Assembly: GCF_037975245.1 (NCBI RefSeq)
Contig: NC_092583.1
Location: 5,181,264-5,245,263 of the forward strand
Source of the DNA: Apostichopus japonicus
Taxonomy: Eukaryota > Echinodermata > Holothuroidea > Aspidochirotida > Stichopodidae
DNA length: 64,000 nt
Direction of reading: 5' to 3'
Position 1 is the first letter of the stretch. Each line of letters opens with the position of its first letter. Below, in pieces: positions 1-13,000 of the stretch. The position numbers and the translations under genes are program-made. Below the pieces are notes generated by a model. It ran no database searches. It had not been told where the DNA came from and saw only the letters and a list, made by a program, of their open reading frames with translations.

Positions 1-33
1 GCGGTAAAATCTTCTGCAACCAGAGGAAATTGT
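1..33 (-). CDS. Candidate partial exon at the window edge
   Basis: An acceptor-like CAACATTACAG on the minus strand (AG at 35-34) is followed by 33 bases open in all three frames to the edge. One frame reads QFPLVAEDFT. It is too short to assign; it would need the next window. Confidence 0.2.
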
Positions 34-136
34 CTGTAATGTTGGGAGTGATTAGACTTTATCAGACATAATCTTAGCGCTTGTTTGGACCAAGAAGGAA
101 TTCTTTGCTTGGCTGCCTCTAAAATGAACTCGTTCA

Positions 137-264
137 GCTACGACAAATCTGGCGCAATTTCAGAGCCGATTCCCGTGGGATGCCCAGTACGTAACCGATT
201 GCTGAGATGAAGTCTGTCTCGTTGGCATAACACAACCCACAATTACTCACAGAAGACTGACAAG
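137..264 (-). CDS. Candidate further exon or alternative 3' end of the MYRIP homolog
   Basis: On the minus strand an acceptor (GGTGTCTGCAG) at 265-266 is followed by an open frame in the phase needed after exon 7. It reads CQSSVSNCGLCYANETD and ends at a TGA at 136-134. An internal donor-like GTGAGT occurs at 250-245. It would make a short isoform if terminal. No homology is recognised, and a competing acceptor at 320-321 gives another frame. Confidence 0.2.
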
Positions 265-949
265 CTGCAGACACCAGATATGAAGATTTCACACTGTAGT
301 CTTTGTACATGCTCAATTCCTAATTAGAAATATTCCTAGCTCTCTCATACGTGTAAGGAGCATATTATACGTCGCAGACAAATTGCATCATACGTACATA
401 TATGATGCAAAGGGATCAAAACTAGGCTATGCGCAGACAGGGTAGCGCATGATTAAAATTTAGTAAAACAACCACTGCAACTGAATCATATGTAGGAAAT
501 ATCTTTACAACATTAGTAGAAGGGTATCCATGACGACTTACAATTGAAATAGAATACTATATGGCAACGTTTTGTTTCAATTTCAACATGAAATATCTTA
601 TGAAGGAAAGAAACGTAAATAATGTTAAATTTAAACTAACTTCAGCATCAATCAGAATCCTTGGTTACTTGTTGTCAAACAAAATCTTCCATTCATAGGA
701 TATTCATAGAATATCATATTCAAAATCTTCCATTCATAAGCGCTGTGATATTTTGTAGAGCGCTCTATCAAATACATAGTAATAATAATAAATAATAGAG
801 AATGAAGATTCCAACTTAATGTAACCCGAAAAAAAAGGAAAGATTTAATGAAAAGTCAATATTATAGAATTAAAATCACATCAAAATTAATAAAGGGAGA
901 CTAAGATATCAAAATATAAAGCATTCAGAGCATGCCAAGGAATACTTAC

Positions 950-1000
950 TTTGCAGAAGCAGAGAGGAATAAACTTTAGCAGAGCCGGATTCATCAAGAT
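950..1000 (-). CDS. MYRIP: MYRIP homolog exon 7 (probable), short linker exon
   Basis: A very good acceptor (CTCCTTTGTTGCACTGCAG) and donor (AAA|GTAAGT) bound 51 bases. Phase 1 in and out agrees with exon 6: G plus AT gives Asp191, then LDESGSAKVYSSLLLQ (192-207). There is no family motif, so the call rests on splice sites, phase and an open frame of plausible composition. Transcript data would settle it. Confidence 0.65.
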
Positions 1001-4000
1001 CTGCAGTGCAACAAAGGAGTTTTGACATACAGTAGGATATAAACAGAGTAGTAATAAACACAAAGCAATTACAATGCAACAGCATAGCAGAGATGCACGG
1101 GATCAGAGACATTGTACAAAGTAGCACAGTATAAATGAAACAGTCAAGTTGGCAAAGTTTTGGACATAAAAGGATAATACGCTAGACAAACCTTTAGCAA
1201 AAGTGATATGTCTGTCAGTCCATGAAACAAATTCAGTGCTTTCTACAGTAGTTTATTCTGGGCTTTTAAATCATTCAGCTTCAAAATGCAAAATTTCTGG
1301 AAGGCTTTTTTAAGGCTAACTATGATGATGTCAGCTCCTAAATGCTGATATTAGTACATTATATTGTAAATTCAAATGACTCTTGAAACCAAAATATGTT
1401 ATTTTAACTTCACATTAACAACAGAGGATCATCTGTCTTGGATGATATTCAAAACCATTTGTTATTGCAAAAGTTGTAATGTTTGTTATTTTGGAGACAT
1501 CAAAATGTGTCTTTACTGACTTTGGTGAATCACCTGAGATAATCCCTGATTTAATGATCTGTGTGTTAATCTGTTATATGAAGTAGTCCCAGCAACTTTC
1601 TAAGATGTATCTCTACTGACTTTGGCGGTTCACCTGAGATAATCCCTGATTTATTGATCTGTGTGTTAATCTGTTAGATGAAGTATAGTCCCAGCAACTT
1701 TTAAGATGTGTCTCTACTGAATTTGCTGGTTCACCTGAGATAATCCCTGATTTATTGATATGTGTGTTAATCTGTTAGACGAAGTAGTCCCAGCAACTTT
1801 TAGTGATGAGCCTCAGATGTGTTGAGGGTTATTTCCCAAAATTAAGAAATGGTGTACAAATACAACTACACTCACAGTAGTGTTTGTTAACAGTCTAAAA
1901 CATATCAGAACTAAATTTTCTCCCTGAAGTCATTGTCACATGATCGAAAACATTTAGCATGCGAGACAGAGACAGAGGGGGAAATCTGCAGCCCCATTTA
2001 GAAAAGAAAGAGTGGTCCAGACTCTTTCAGCACTTTTTACAACTTGCACATATTTCCAGTACTTTCTCCATCAAGAGCTAAGGTTTTGAAGAGACACATA
2101 TGCAAGGAAGAAAAATAAATAAGGAGGAAAGTTCTATTTTCAGGCTCTTTCAATTATAACCGTGTCATGTTGTATATTACATTGATGACACTAGAAAAAT
2201 ATACTTGTTTCCAAAAACCAGTTCTTGTGATAACCTTGGTAACAGGACAATGGATTTTATGCAGAAAGTATGTAGCTATGGAGGGATATAAAATAAGGAA
2301 CACTGTACAATTCCCTTGTAATATGAAATTGGGTGGGGTGGGGGGGGGGTAAGAACATAATTTTCAAATATGAATGCTTTCTGCATTTTAGATATGCCTA
2401 GCTGATTCAGTTATTATACACAACCTGCCAGAATGCACCAGTATGCTTACTTATATTGTAATAGCATTCACTGTGTTAAATTATATCACACTAAGGATGT
2501 CCAGACCACACCCCTCTATCTGCCTAAGAATGTTGTCAAGAGAGTTCTCCATTTGCTAGTGCAAGTCATTCCAGTTTTAATTAAATCTTAGTATTCAAGC
2601 TGTGACAGATGACTACACACATTTTACTTCTAAAAAGTTAATTATGATAGATTCATCAAGTAAAATAACTCATGATGCTAACTTGACATAGTACATTAGC
2701 CAGATCAGTCAGGTGCCATCTAGATGATACAGTGCAGTACTCACTATTATGTACGTTTGTTTGTAGCTTTGTATGTTGGTTTGTTTGTTTATTCTGAATT
2801 GTGTGTAAAAGTAAGTTGGCCTGACGTTTCGATCCTAGCAGGATCTTCTTCAGAGGCTAAATTTTCTGATATAAAATAAATATTCTGAATTGTCTCAACA
2901 CAGATAGGATAACAAAATTAAAAGTCATGTCATGCTTGCAACTACTTCACAAATGGGAGCAAGGGATGGGAAGGGAAAGGGATTAAGAAAAACTTGATGC
3001 ACTTGATAATTTACAGTTATGCATAGTTGCAAGATATGATACTTGTTGTACACATTTCTAACTACTATGAACATTTCACATGCAATGAACAAAAAGAGAG
3101 CTAACCTGCCTACATGAGCAAATTATTTTCAGAATATTGAATAAAAACAATTAGTCAATCACTGAGGTAACTTATTGGGACAAAACTGAATGTGATCTGA
3201 AGCACAAAAGCTGAGATGACACAGAACTGAAGAACAGTGACTGAGATGACACAGATCAGAAACACAGAGACTGAGATGACACAGATCTGAACCACAGAGA
3301 CTGAGATGACACAGATCTGAACCACAGAGACTGAGATGACACAGATCTGAACCACAGAGACTGAGATGACACAGATCTGAACCACAGAGACTGAGATGAC
3401 ACAGATCTGAACCACAGAGACTGAGATGACACAGATCTGAACCACAGAGACTGAGATGACACAGATCTGAACCACAGAGACTGAGATGACACAGATCTGA
3501 AGCACAGAGACTGAGATGACACGGATGTAGTACGTACCTGTGTTGGTCTCCTCGTCAATGGTATCTGCTGATCCGTCTCTCTTGAAGGCGCCACCCTTCT
3601 TCAACAGTGGACTGAATGGATGGTCTACTCCACTGTCACTGTTATGTTCAGATTCAGAAGTACCAGCTGCAGGAGGACAAAGAGTTTGTGAAGAGAAAAT
3701 GTCACGATCCTTCCATATACATATAGCAACATCAAATTTAACATGACCTGGAGGGATCAATTCACAGTACAAAAACGTACCAACCATGGAGGGTCATGTG
3801 ACATGCTACCAGGTGCTTCTACCATATTATTTAACCCTTTGTCAGTTCAAAATGATAAGCGTTCTGAAGACACAGAATGCCAATATTACGGGCATTTATG
3901 AAAAATTTGAGTTTAATAACTTAGGTTTGGATGATAACATGGTTTCGATTTACCTTCCTCCTCACCAATAAGCTTGATTTGTATGGACCCTGGCTACCAT

Positions 4001-7000
4001 CGGACATGTACTGTCAGAGTCTTATATAGATTCTTTACGTCAATCATATCATACGGGCTTGTTTATGTGCAAAAATGGCAAGGAGCCTTTATGTTGCTAA
4101 GGAGCAATGAATCCTGTCGTCTGCTTCTGTGTCTATGTACATTTGTGTACAGTCTTAATGAGCTATGTGCGTTCCCGATGCAGTGCGCTATTTTGAAAGA
4201 AAATGCTCAAAATAGCAAGTTTGGAATTGAAAATTGCGGTAAACATTGGAAAAGTGTACCACTGAGCTAGACTCTTTGTGTCTGTAGCTTCACTACGAAT
4301 GTGGTTTTTATGAGATCATGACATTAGTTGTTGTAGAATATACATTCATGGATTACTATAATAGTTGCGTGCTACTTGATCCAGGTTAATGTATACGGCG
4401 ATGTACAGTAAAACTATGTAAACCTTTATATTAAGCAAAGAACTAGAAGGAGAGACAACAAGTTCTGCATTTTCTGGTGATTGGAACAATATTGCCGTAC
4501 TTGTTTGTGATTGTAATCATTGAAAATTTGTACACTGAGGACCTTTATTGATAACATTGATTGATTGATTAAGATTTGAAAAGTGAAGAAGATAAATGAT
4601 GAGGATATTAAACAAAAATAATCCTCTCTGGTATTGTAATTAGTTCATTTATTGTATATGATGGTAAGGAAAGTAACAAATTGTTCTATAGAGAATATAA
4701 GCACAAAAAGGTGTAAATTGAATGAAAATGCCCAAAAATCTTAGAAGATACTAGCAAAGGACTTCAATTTCTTAACAATTATGAATAAGTACACTTTGAA
4801 TATGCTACGTACAAGCATATTTCCAGAGTTATTTCCCATTCCACATCCAGTTAGTTTATGTTATATTGAAACCAGACATCTGCAGTCATTTTGCAATTAA
4901 TTCAATGTTAGAAATGTTATCCATCTCTTCCATAATGAACATTAAGTAGTCACGTTTTTGCTATTACAAATTTCGTACGCCAGTGCACTATGACAGGGAT
5001 AAAATTTTGGACCAGCTAAGAAAATTGAGGCACCTTAAAGTCTAACGCCATGCTTATAACTAAAAGTATTTTAAATCAGGATTAATTATGACCGAGCACA
5101 ATTGTTTAAGCCCTCAGAAGGTTGAGGTACTTCAAATTTGTAGGGTCATATACCAAGAAAACTGCATACTTATATCAGCAAGCCACAGGATTAAATCTCA
5201 TCTTATGAAAACCCAGCAAAACCGAAGAAATGACAAAGTACATGATCCACAGCAGCGAGCTTGGCTGCATCCTTCCCTCCAGGGATTCCCAAAAGATCAG
5301 AAGAAACACTTCACAACCTTCTCTCCAAGGAAAACTGCCAAGTCAGTAGCCTTGACTAGTTCCCATTTTATTTCCTGCACAATGGTTTGTTTTTGCAAAT
5401 ACTTTATGAAAATGAGGCATACAGAGGGGCTTAAGGGGCATCAGGGACATCATTCATCTGACTTTGATATCCAAATCTGATATGAAATATGGATTTAAGC
5501 TGTAAGCATTGACGGAGTTATCTACGTGCTATGATTGAGATATGAACTAGCAGATACAGTATTGGCATATAAAAGTATTCTAAGGTTAAAGCTCAAATTG
5601 GTGATATGTTTAAGTCTAATCTATAATATATATATGAATGCACAAATGACTGTTAAAGTGATGTTGTCATGGAGATATATTTGCCTTCTTCATTGTGCTG
5701 TGCTTGGTTTGAAAACTGTTGGCAGTTTGATAGCCAATACAGAGTAGCTAGATGTTTATATCTGAGATAACATCACAGAACGAGAAAATAACAATGGTTT
5801 GCTCCAAGAGAAAACAAACAAACAGGGTGATAACAAATGTTAAGTTGTATATAATATGTAAAATGCTTTAAAATGCTCTCTGCCTTTGTCTGTATCTTTG
5901 AATATATACTTATACCTTACTTTATGGAAGAAATGTTCAATAATATAACTGCATGCTAATATGACAGAAGAGTTTGGAGGTAGAACATACAACCATCTCT
6001 AGTAGAAAGAAAAAAAACATGGTTGTACTAACGAAAAATATGTGTGCACTACTCCAGGAGTATCATATATATGAAGACAGTTGTATGGTATTGTATAGCA
6101 TCTACAGTTGTTGTGAACACTACAAGAAAGTACCAGTGTAATAAAATCCAAGATATGAGATGGCAGATGTTATATAATATGAACACTAAGAATGAAACTG
6201 CGCAATTTCAAACATTTAAGAAAGGTTATCTCTGCCTTTGTCTGTATCTTTGAATATATACTTGAAGTTTTACAATATTTAAAGTGAAGTTAAAAAAACT
6301 CTCCATCCAAAGTAAATTTAAGTGTACTTGTGAATACAGTATATTCAAAGCTGTTGAATTTCCTCGAGGACAAAGTTGCAAATGAAGGGGGCCATTAAAA
6401 AGGGTATAGAGGCCATGGAGAGTACTAAAGATGTTCTTGTATTTAATGAGGGTAACATTAGGTAAAGTGTTAAAAGCTTTTGAAGGTACTGTACTGTAAG
6501 AGGACAATTGGCACCATTACCTTGACGATGAATGACAGAAATTAGACATGTTTAAGTAGACTTAAAAGGAAGTCTGTCTGAACTGAAGAAGACTTTAGGG
6601 TTAAAAGGGAGCAGCTTTAGGGCCATGTGCAGAAGCATCTGGAGTTATTGACATTTAGGATTTATCCAGACAGTGATTCACATGGTTTATAGGATGACAT
6701 CACAAAAATTGGCAAGAGTTGCTATGAGTTCGTGGAATTCTTGAACCTGATCTTTACCCCCGGAAAGCCAATAAACTATTTAAATTTCTGTCAATAGAAT
6801 TTGAAAAAAAAGCAAACTTTATAGACCTGTGTCAATTTGCTCTGTTTGTAGATATATAGCATGTAGTCACAACTTGTTTCACAAGTTTTTGTGTGTCGTT
6901 TTCTTGTAATTTGCATGAGCGAGATCTCATCTCACATTTTATAGTTTCTCATTTAAAAATATAGTTTCAAAACAACAACCATTTGACAATAACAGTCTGT

Positions 7001-10000
7001 AAGTATAATAACTGTGTGAAGTGGATCATATTAATGTATATTCCAAAACTTACTGGTTTGGATATTTACTTTGTTCCTCGCTTACCTGTCTCCCCACAAC
7101 CTTAGCACTCTCGTTCTACCGTGCCTTGAATGAACTGGCAACCTTTCAAAACACTGTGTGCCCTTTATGACTGGCCCCTCCGGTCAATGTCCTTCCTTCT
7201 CATTCTATAGAACAAGAGTGCTAAGGTTATGGGGAGACAGGTAAGTGAGAAGCAAAGTAAATACTCTGAGACTCTGAAATAGATCCTTTACGCAGGAATA
7301 TTTTACGGTGGAATCCTCCATTTAATCATTGTGGCTATGATTCTCTAATCAAATCCTTGAAATATGAAGTTTGAAGTGCCATGACAAATGTATGTGTCAA
7401 TATTACATTAAAAAAGTGGTTCAAATCTCCTGTTGATTTTAAAATTCTTTACTTCAGTTGCCCCCTCTTAAGTTTAGAATAAATTAATCTACATGGCTTC
7501 TGGGATGCTGATGGGATCTCTGAACATTTGCACTTATCAGGAAGTTAAAAAACTGTTTCTTATAGTTTTTATGCTCAGCAAACATGCTGAGACCATCACG
7601 CATAGTAAAGTCCTCGAAGTGCATATATAGCCAAGCAAAGTTTATTCAAGGGTTAAAAATTTGCATGATATGTTTACCAGTGGAAATGTCTGTTAAACAA
7701 CTTGTCTTGATGCAGAAACACAACCTCTCGGGAAATCAAGATGTGAGCAAAGGCAAACGTTTGTAAGGTATAAGTGAAGTGACATTTGATAACATTAATT
7801 GTCAACAGAGGGGCACTAGTGGGGTAAACGAGATAGGTAGTGGGCATTAAAGCACTAAGTCAATCATAAATGAGAAATAATATATGTTTTGCCCTTTCAG
7901 GTAAATAAGCAAATATGTTTGACTCTTACAATAATCATCTTTATTGCAATATATATAGTGAGTATGAATTGGTTTGCTTTGCCAGATATGTGAGTATGTT
8001 TATGTGATGGGTAGTAGCATACTATTGTCTTCCATGTTATGAGTAATGATATAGGGTGTGCCCATCCAGCTAATGAGTATTAATGTATGTTATACTATTC
8101 CAGTTAAGTAGTGAGTATGAATTGGTTTGCTCTGCCAGATATGTGAGTATGTGTATGTGATGGGTTGTAGCATACTTTTGTCTTCCATGTAATGAGTAAT
8201 GATAAAGTGTTTGTCCATCCAGGTAATGAGTATTAATGTATGTTATACTATTCCAGTTAAGTAGTGAGTATGAATTGGTTTGCTCTGCCAGATATGTGAG
8301 TATGTGTATGTGATGGGTTGTAGCATACTTTTGTCTTCCATGTAATGAGTAATGATAAAGTGTTTGTCCATCCAGGTAATGAGTATTAATGTATGTTATC
8401 ATAAGATCATAAGGATTAGCATATGTTTTGCCTTCGCATGCAATAAGCATTAACATAGTTGCAAGATATAAATTGCACTGAGTTTTCATTCAACTGGCTG
8501 TGCACCACAGTAACTTTGCAGCTTTACAAAGTGCACCAAGCAAATTTGAAAGGAAAACGAAGTAGTTTTACCCAAAGTGAGAGTAAACACACACACATAT
8601 ATGACAGACAATAGGAACTGTGTTATCAGCGTTCATAACATGGTACGTGTAGATCTCTGTTTCCGGCAGATGCTTTAAAACTGTTTCCTAGTGCAAATAT
8701 AATTGATGAGGTTGTGGACAATTTTTTTAAGCCCTTATCAGTTTTATGACATTTTTCACGTAAGTTATAAGCTTGGGCACCTACAGTAATTTCCTTGATC
8801 ATGAGGCACTGCAGTTGTTGCCATGTAGGAAAGGATAATATTTAAGGGCATGTATTATACAGCACCCAGGTAGATTAGGTGTCAACATATCATTCCAGCC
8901 TTGCTCTATTACACCTGCAGCAGTATTAACAATGTTTAATTTACCTATTAATAATTCCAGGTAATCAGTACTAATAAACTTTTTGCTCATCCAGGTATAG
9001 AGACAAGCCTCTGTGGATTCCACGAATTGACCTTCACACCTCTAATATTCTTGACACATAGATCACCTTGTCACCTAGCAGATCATGAGCACATAACATT
9101 TGAATTCAAGAGGTACTTTCAATAACAAATCCAACCTGGGGCTAATATTTCTATTCTTTCTGTAGTATAGATTGGATTCTAAAAGCAGTCTGAATGATAG
9201 CATGTGAAGAGACTTTAAAAGTCAGGTACTGGAATATAGAGGGAGGTGCTTTATCATATCAATACTGGACATGAATAATTCCTATACCAATGATTGGTCT
9301 GTCAAATTATCCACCTTTTAGATGCTGGAAGCTAGGGGATAGGAGAGGGGGCTTAAGATGTTAAAACCACCAAGGGAGTAGTAATCGTGGAGGGACATCC
9401 CCTCCCAGGTGACAAAATTCTGGTAAAACGCAAAGAGCTTAGATGTAAAATAGTGTTATATTTTGCAACTTTTGAAACCATGTTGTTCAGGTTGTACCCA
9501 TATACAAAGTTATACATATGTACATTTACACTAGGAATTTATGTAATATTCTGCCTGCCAGGGGGAGGGGGGAGAGAGGGGGGGAGAAGGAGGGTTGAGC
9601 ATCTGGATATTTTTCTGGGTGATTAGGCCTCCCCACCCAAAAGTATACTTGTTTGGACCCCTGATATCATTGTAGAGAATTATTCCTGTTGTGTTATTTT
9701 GTGTACTTTGTATCATTACACTGACAAAGCATTGTCCAACATCACTGCAGGCTGTTACCATAGTTACCAAGCCCAGGTGTATACTAATTATCCTACCTTA
9801 TGGAAGGTTACCTTTTATGAACAAAATCAAGAATCTATAGTGCTACTGTAGTTTGCAAAAAACGGTGTGAAATATTATAAACTTGCATGCTGTAAATACA
9901 TTTGAAATTGCTAATAACAGGGAGGATAGGATTAATTAACATACCAAAGGAAAAATGTTTGCTTAATTGTCAAAGGAAAGATAGTAGATTAATCTACAAA

Positions 10001-13000
10001 CAGTCAAACACCACACCCAGCAATAGAATCTGAACAACTAAATAAACTTCAACATTTTTCATTCTGAAAACACTATAAGCAAAAAAAGGTTAAATGCATG
10101 ATCATAATGTGTTTTATTTATAAAAGATATTTGTGTTAAGTATTCCAAAGTGAACAAACGTTCCACTTCATTAAACTGCTTACATTCACTTTGTCTCTTG
10201 TAGAGTGATCGGACAACCTTTGCACTTCCGAATCGTCTGAATTTGGCTTTCATCTCATCGTAGTACCATTGACAAGCACGCTCTTGTAGCTCTCTGAGAA
10301 ATCGGAAAGAAAAGACAGGACATCGTCACTTGAAGCTTAAACCACGACAAAGAAAGATGAGAGAGACTTGAGAGGAGAGAATGCAGGGGACAATGTCCTC
10401 TGAATGAATCAATGCAACATTACTTCAATGTCCTCTGAATGAATCAATGCAACATATTACTTCTCTGCTACTTTTGTTACAGCAATTCTGCATGTTAGCA
10501 AGGCAAGGGCATAATTTAATGTTCAAATTTTAAAGTTTTGAAGTCTCTGAATTCTGTCTCATATAATGATACCATATGGTTCTTATGTACAAAAACTGCT
10601 ATACATTATTACATTTGTATAGTAACTTGTGCATTATGCAATATACTGTTACTGTAATATCAGATAAATTTTTCCCTGGCAGGCCTTCAAGGTGTAACCA
10701 AATCAAAGGATAAACAATGTGTTACACAGAACAGGTAAAACACATTGAACAAGATAAACACATTGGTCTCACTTCCTCTTCTCAATGATGTTTGCTTTGC
10801 CGGGATGCGATTTTTTGGGAATTTACATATTTTAATTGGATAAACAAATAAGTATTATAATCTGTATATACACATGGAAAAAAACATTAAAACTGTCTTT
10901 ATTTCATTGTTTTGCACTGATTAAACTGATATAACTGAAATCATCTCTGATGAAGTCTTTCATTTAATCGCACCATATAGTATGCCAACATACATCAAAC
11001 ATGTGAATTATTTTTCATATATATATATATATAACATCACAGATTTTTGTTGTTCTCTTCCAAAATAAACCATTACAACAATTAATATCTCAACAACAAA
11101 AGAAAGTATGAAGCTGGATGTTGCAATGTCCAATGTGCATTAATAATTTCACAGGTTCTGTATACATTTACTGTTTTTAATGCATACTGTACAATACAAA
11201 TTCCAAAACTTTCGCGTTTTCTACCGGAGGCTCTAGTCTTCCTCTCTGTGCTAAGGTTGTGACAAGACAGGTAAACGAGGAACAAAATAATCTTACCGGG
11301 GGAGAGGGTGAGGGAGAGGGAGGGGGAGAGGGAGGGGGAGGGAGAAGGGGTTTGATATTGATGCATGACCTGTCTCCTCATAACTGGAGCACTTAGCTAA
11401 GATTTCATTCAGATGAAACTCCAAATGGAAAATACACTTTCCTAGGCTCTTTAGGTGAATGAGAAGGAAGGTAGTCAATGAGTTGCTGGATGGAGGAAGA
11501 TATAGTGCTGAGGTTTTGAGGAGACAGGTAAGCAAGGAAGCAAAGTAACTTTTTGTTATTTACTTTAAAACAATGATGACTGACAAACCCAGCAGCATTT
11601 ACAAACAATAATTGCAAAAGAGAAATTCCATGTAAAGTACAATGATCATTGGAATAGGTCAAAATAAAGTTAAAAGAAAAATGTCATATAACTGCCTGTT
11701 TTTGTATTACCTTGTATTAAAAGGTACAAGTTTAAAACTAACTCTACTGTCTGGAAAGTTGATTCTATATCCTTGATGAAAAGTCTCGGATTACATATCT
11801 TTCTAGAATCCAGAGTGTGGGGCAGTACTTAAGTACAATGAAATGGCCTAGAGAATCGAGCAGTACTCCATCATGTCTGATTGGTCTGGTACTGTTGATG
11901 TAATTAACACCAAGTACAAAAATACTCAGGAAGAACCTGATCGACAGCTGATCAAGAACCTTTTAAATGAACTAACTGTTAAAGAGATGAAACTGTTCAT
12001 ATCATTCTCCTCGGTTTACTAAGAGGAGGAAATGGTAAGTGGTCAATTTGTCATTTGAAAGAGGAAGGCTGTGCACAGGTTAAACGTTCACTATTCAACG
12101 CCATAGGTAACGGCTGAATGTATCTTACCAGTAGGAATATGATAAACTCAGCATGGCAACTCAATCTGCAGTTTATCATGCACAACAATATCTACGCTCT
12201 TGCCATAAAAATTGAAGGAGAAAAAAATACGGGTGGCTCATTGGCATATTAAAATGAGATGCATTTATAATAATACATACACATAAGATTATTGGGCTCA
12301 AAAAGGTGATTTCTCACTCTTGAATTTTAGTGAAGTTTCCTAACTTACTATTATTGTATTTACAACATTTTTTCAAACTGGACCGTAAATGCCCTTTGAC
12401 CTCTACAGAATACATTTCTTGGAACTCAATAAGGAATTTTATTGATTCCTTCAAAATTCTCAGTTCATTCAAGCTTGACCTTTGTAGTTATTGTGGATGC
12501 AAAGATTTCAGGCTATCCCCTGTTGACTTAACATGACCTTTGACCTTCACAAAAAGAATAGAGTTATTGTATTCAATAAAGAGGATTTACATATCGAGTA
12601 TGAAGTTCATCCACAGTGTAAAGATTGTTACATGTAACTCTTTGAGAAGGGCTATAGTCTTTATTTATTTTTCCATATAAAGCCAGAGTAACTTTCCACG
12701 TCCAAAACTGACATCACAAAGCTAGTGGTATCAGTCAGAAGCCATACCGTAGTTATGTAAATAATGTACGCAATGAAAGTTGGTAACTGTAAACCTGTAT
12801 TCTTGATGAATACCTACTCGTAAATATACAAATATATGTATACATATGTACATATATTTATAAATATATATATACTGTATATATATATATATATACACAA
12901 GTCAAGGTAAGTGCAGGTGTTCTTTCCTAACATATTTCCATTGCTTGAAAGGTATGTGCTAATCGCTAATCGTGAAGGACGTATTCTTTGAAGCATATCA

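Larger units (their letters stand above)
1001..3537 (-). other. Intron between exons 6 and 7
   Basis: 2.5 kb of AT-rich DNA. It holds a three-copy 100-bp repeat (about 1507-1805), a G run near 2331-2350, a 78-bp retro-insert (2803-2880) and the 30-bp minisatellite next to the exon 6 donor. No coding signal seen. Confidence 0.7.
3667..10183 (-). other. Intron between exons 5 and 6
   Basis: 6.5 kb without recognisable genes. It contains a foldback element at 7046-7262, a 153-bp tandem repeat at 7950-8400, a 35-bp direct repeat (5877-5911 and 6229-6263) and a G-rich tract at 9559-9600. Open frames such as 5088-5480 (+) show no domain or splice context. Confidence 0.6.

Noticed and set aside
251-319. 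69-base minus exon between an acceptor at 320-321 and a GTGAGT donor
   Set aside because: Acceptor tract is weak and the frame in the required phase has no recognisable character; it overlaps a better candidate at 137-264.
3155-3787. 210-codon minus frame as a single gene
   Set aside because: Only 3538-3666 is exon-like; the rest is intron and minisatellite.
5088-5480. 130-codon plus frame
   Set aside because: Composition looks random and it has no domain, upstream promoter or splice context.
8070-8489. 139-codon minus frame
   Set aside because: Translation of a 153-bp tandem repeat; no homology or splice sites.
9559-9662. G-rich segment with CAGGGG-like ends as a MITE
   Set aside because: Flanking sequences show no target duplication and the ends match over too few bases.
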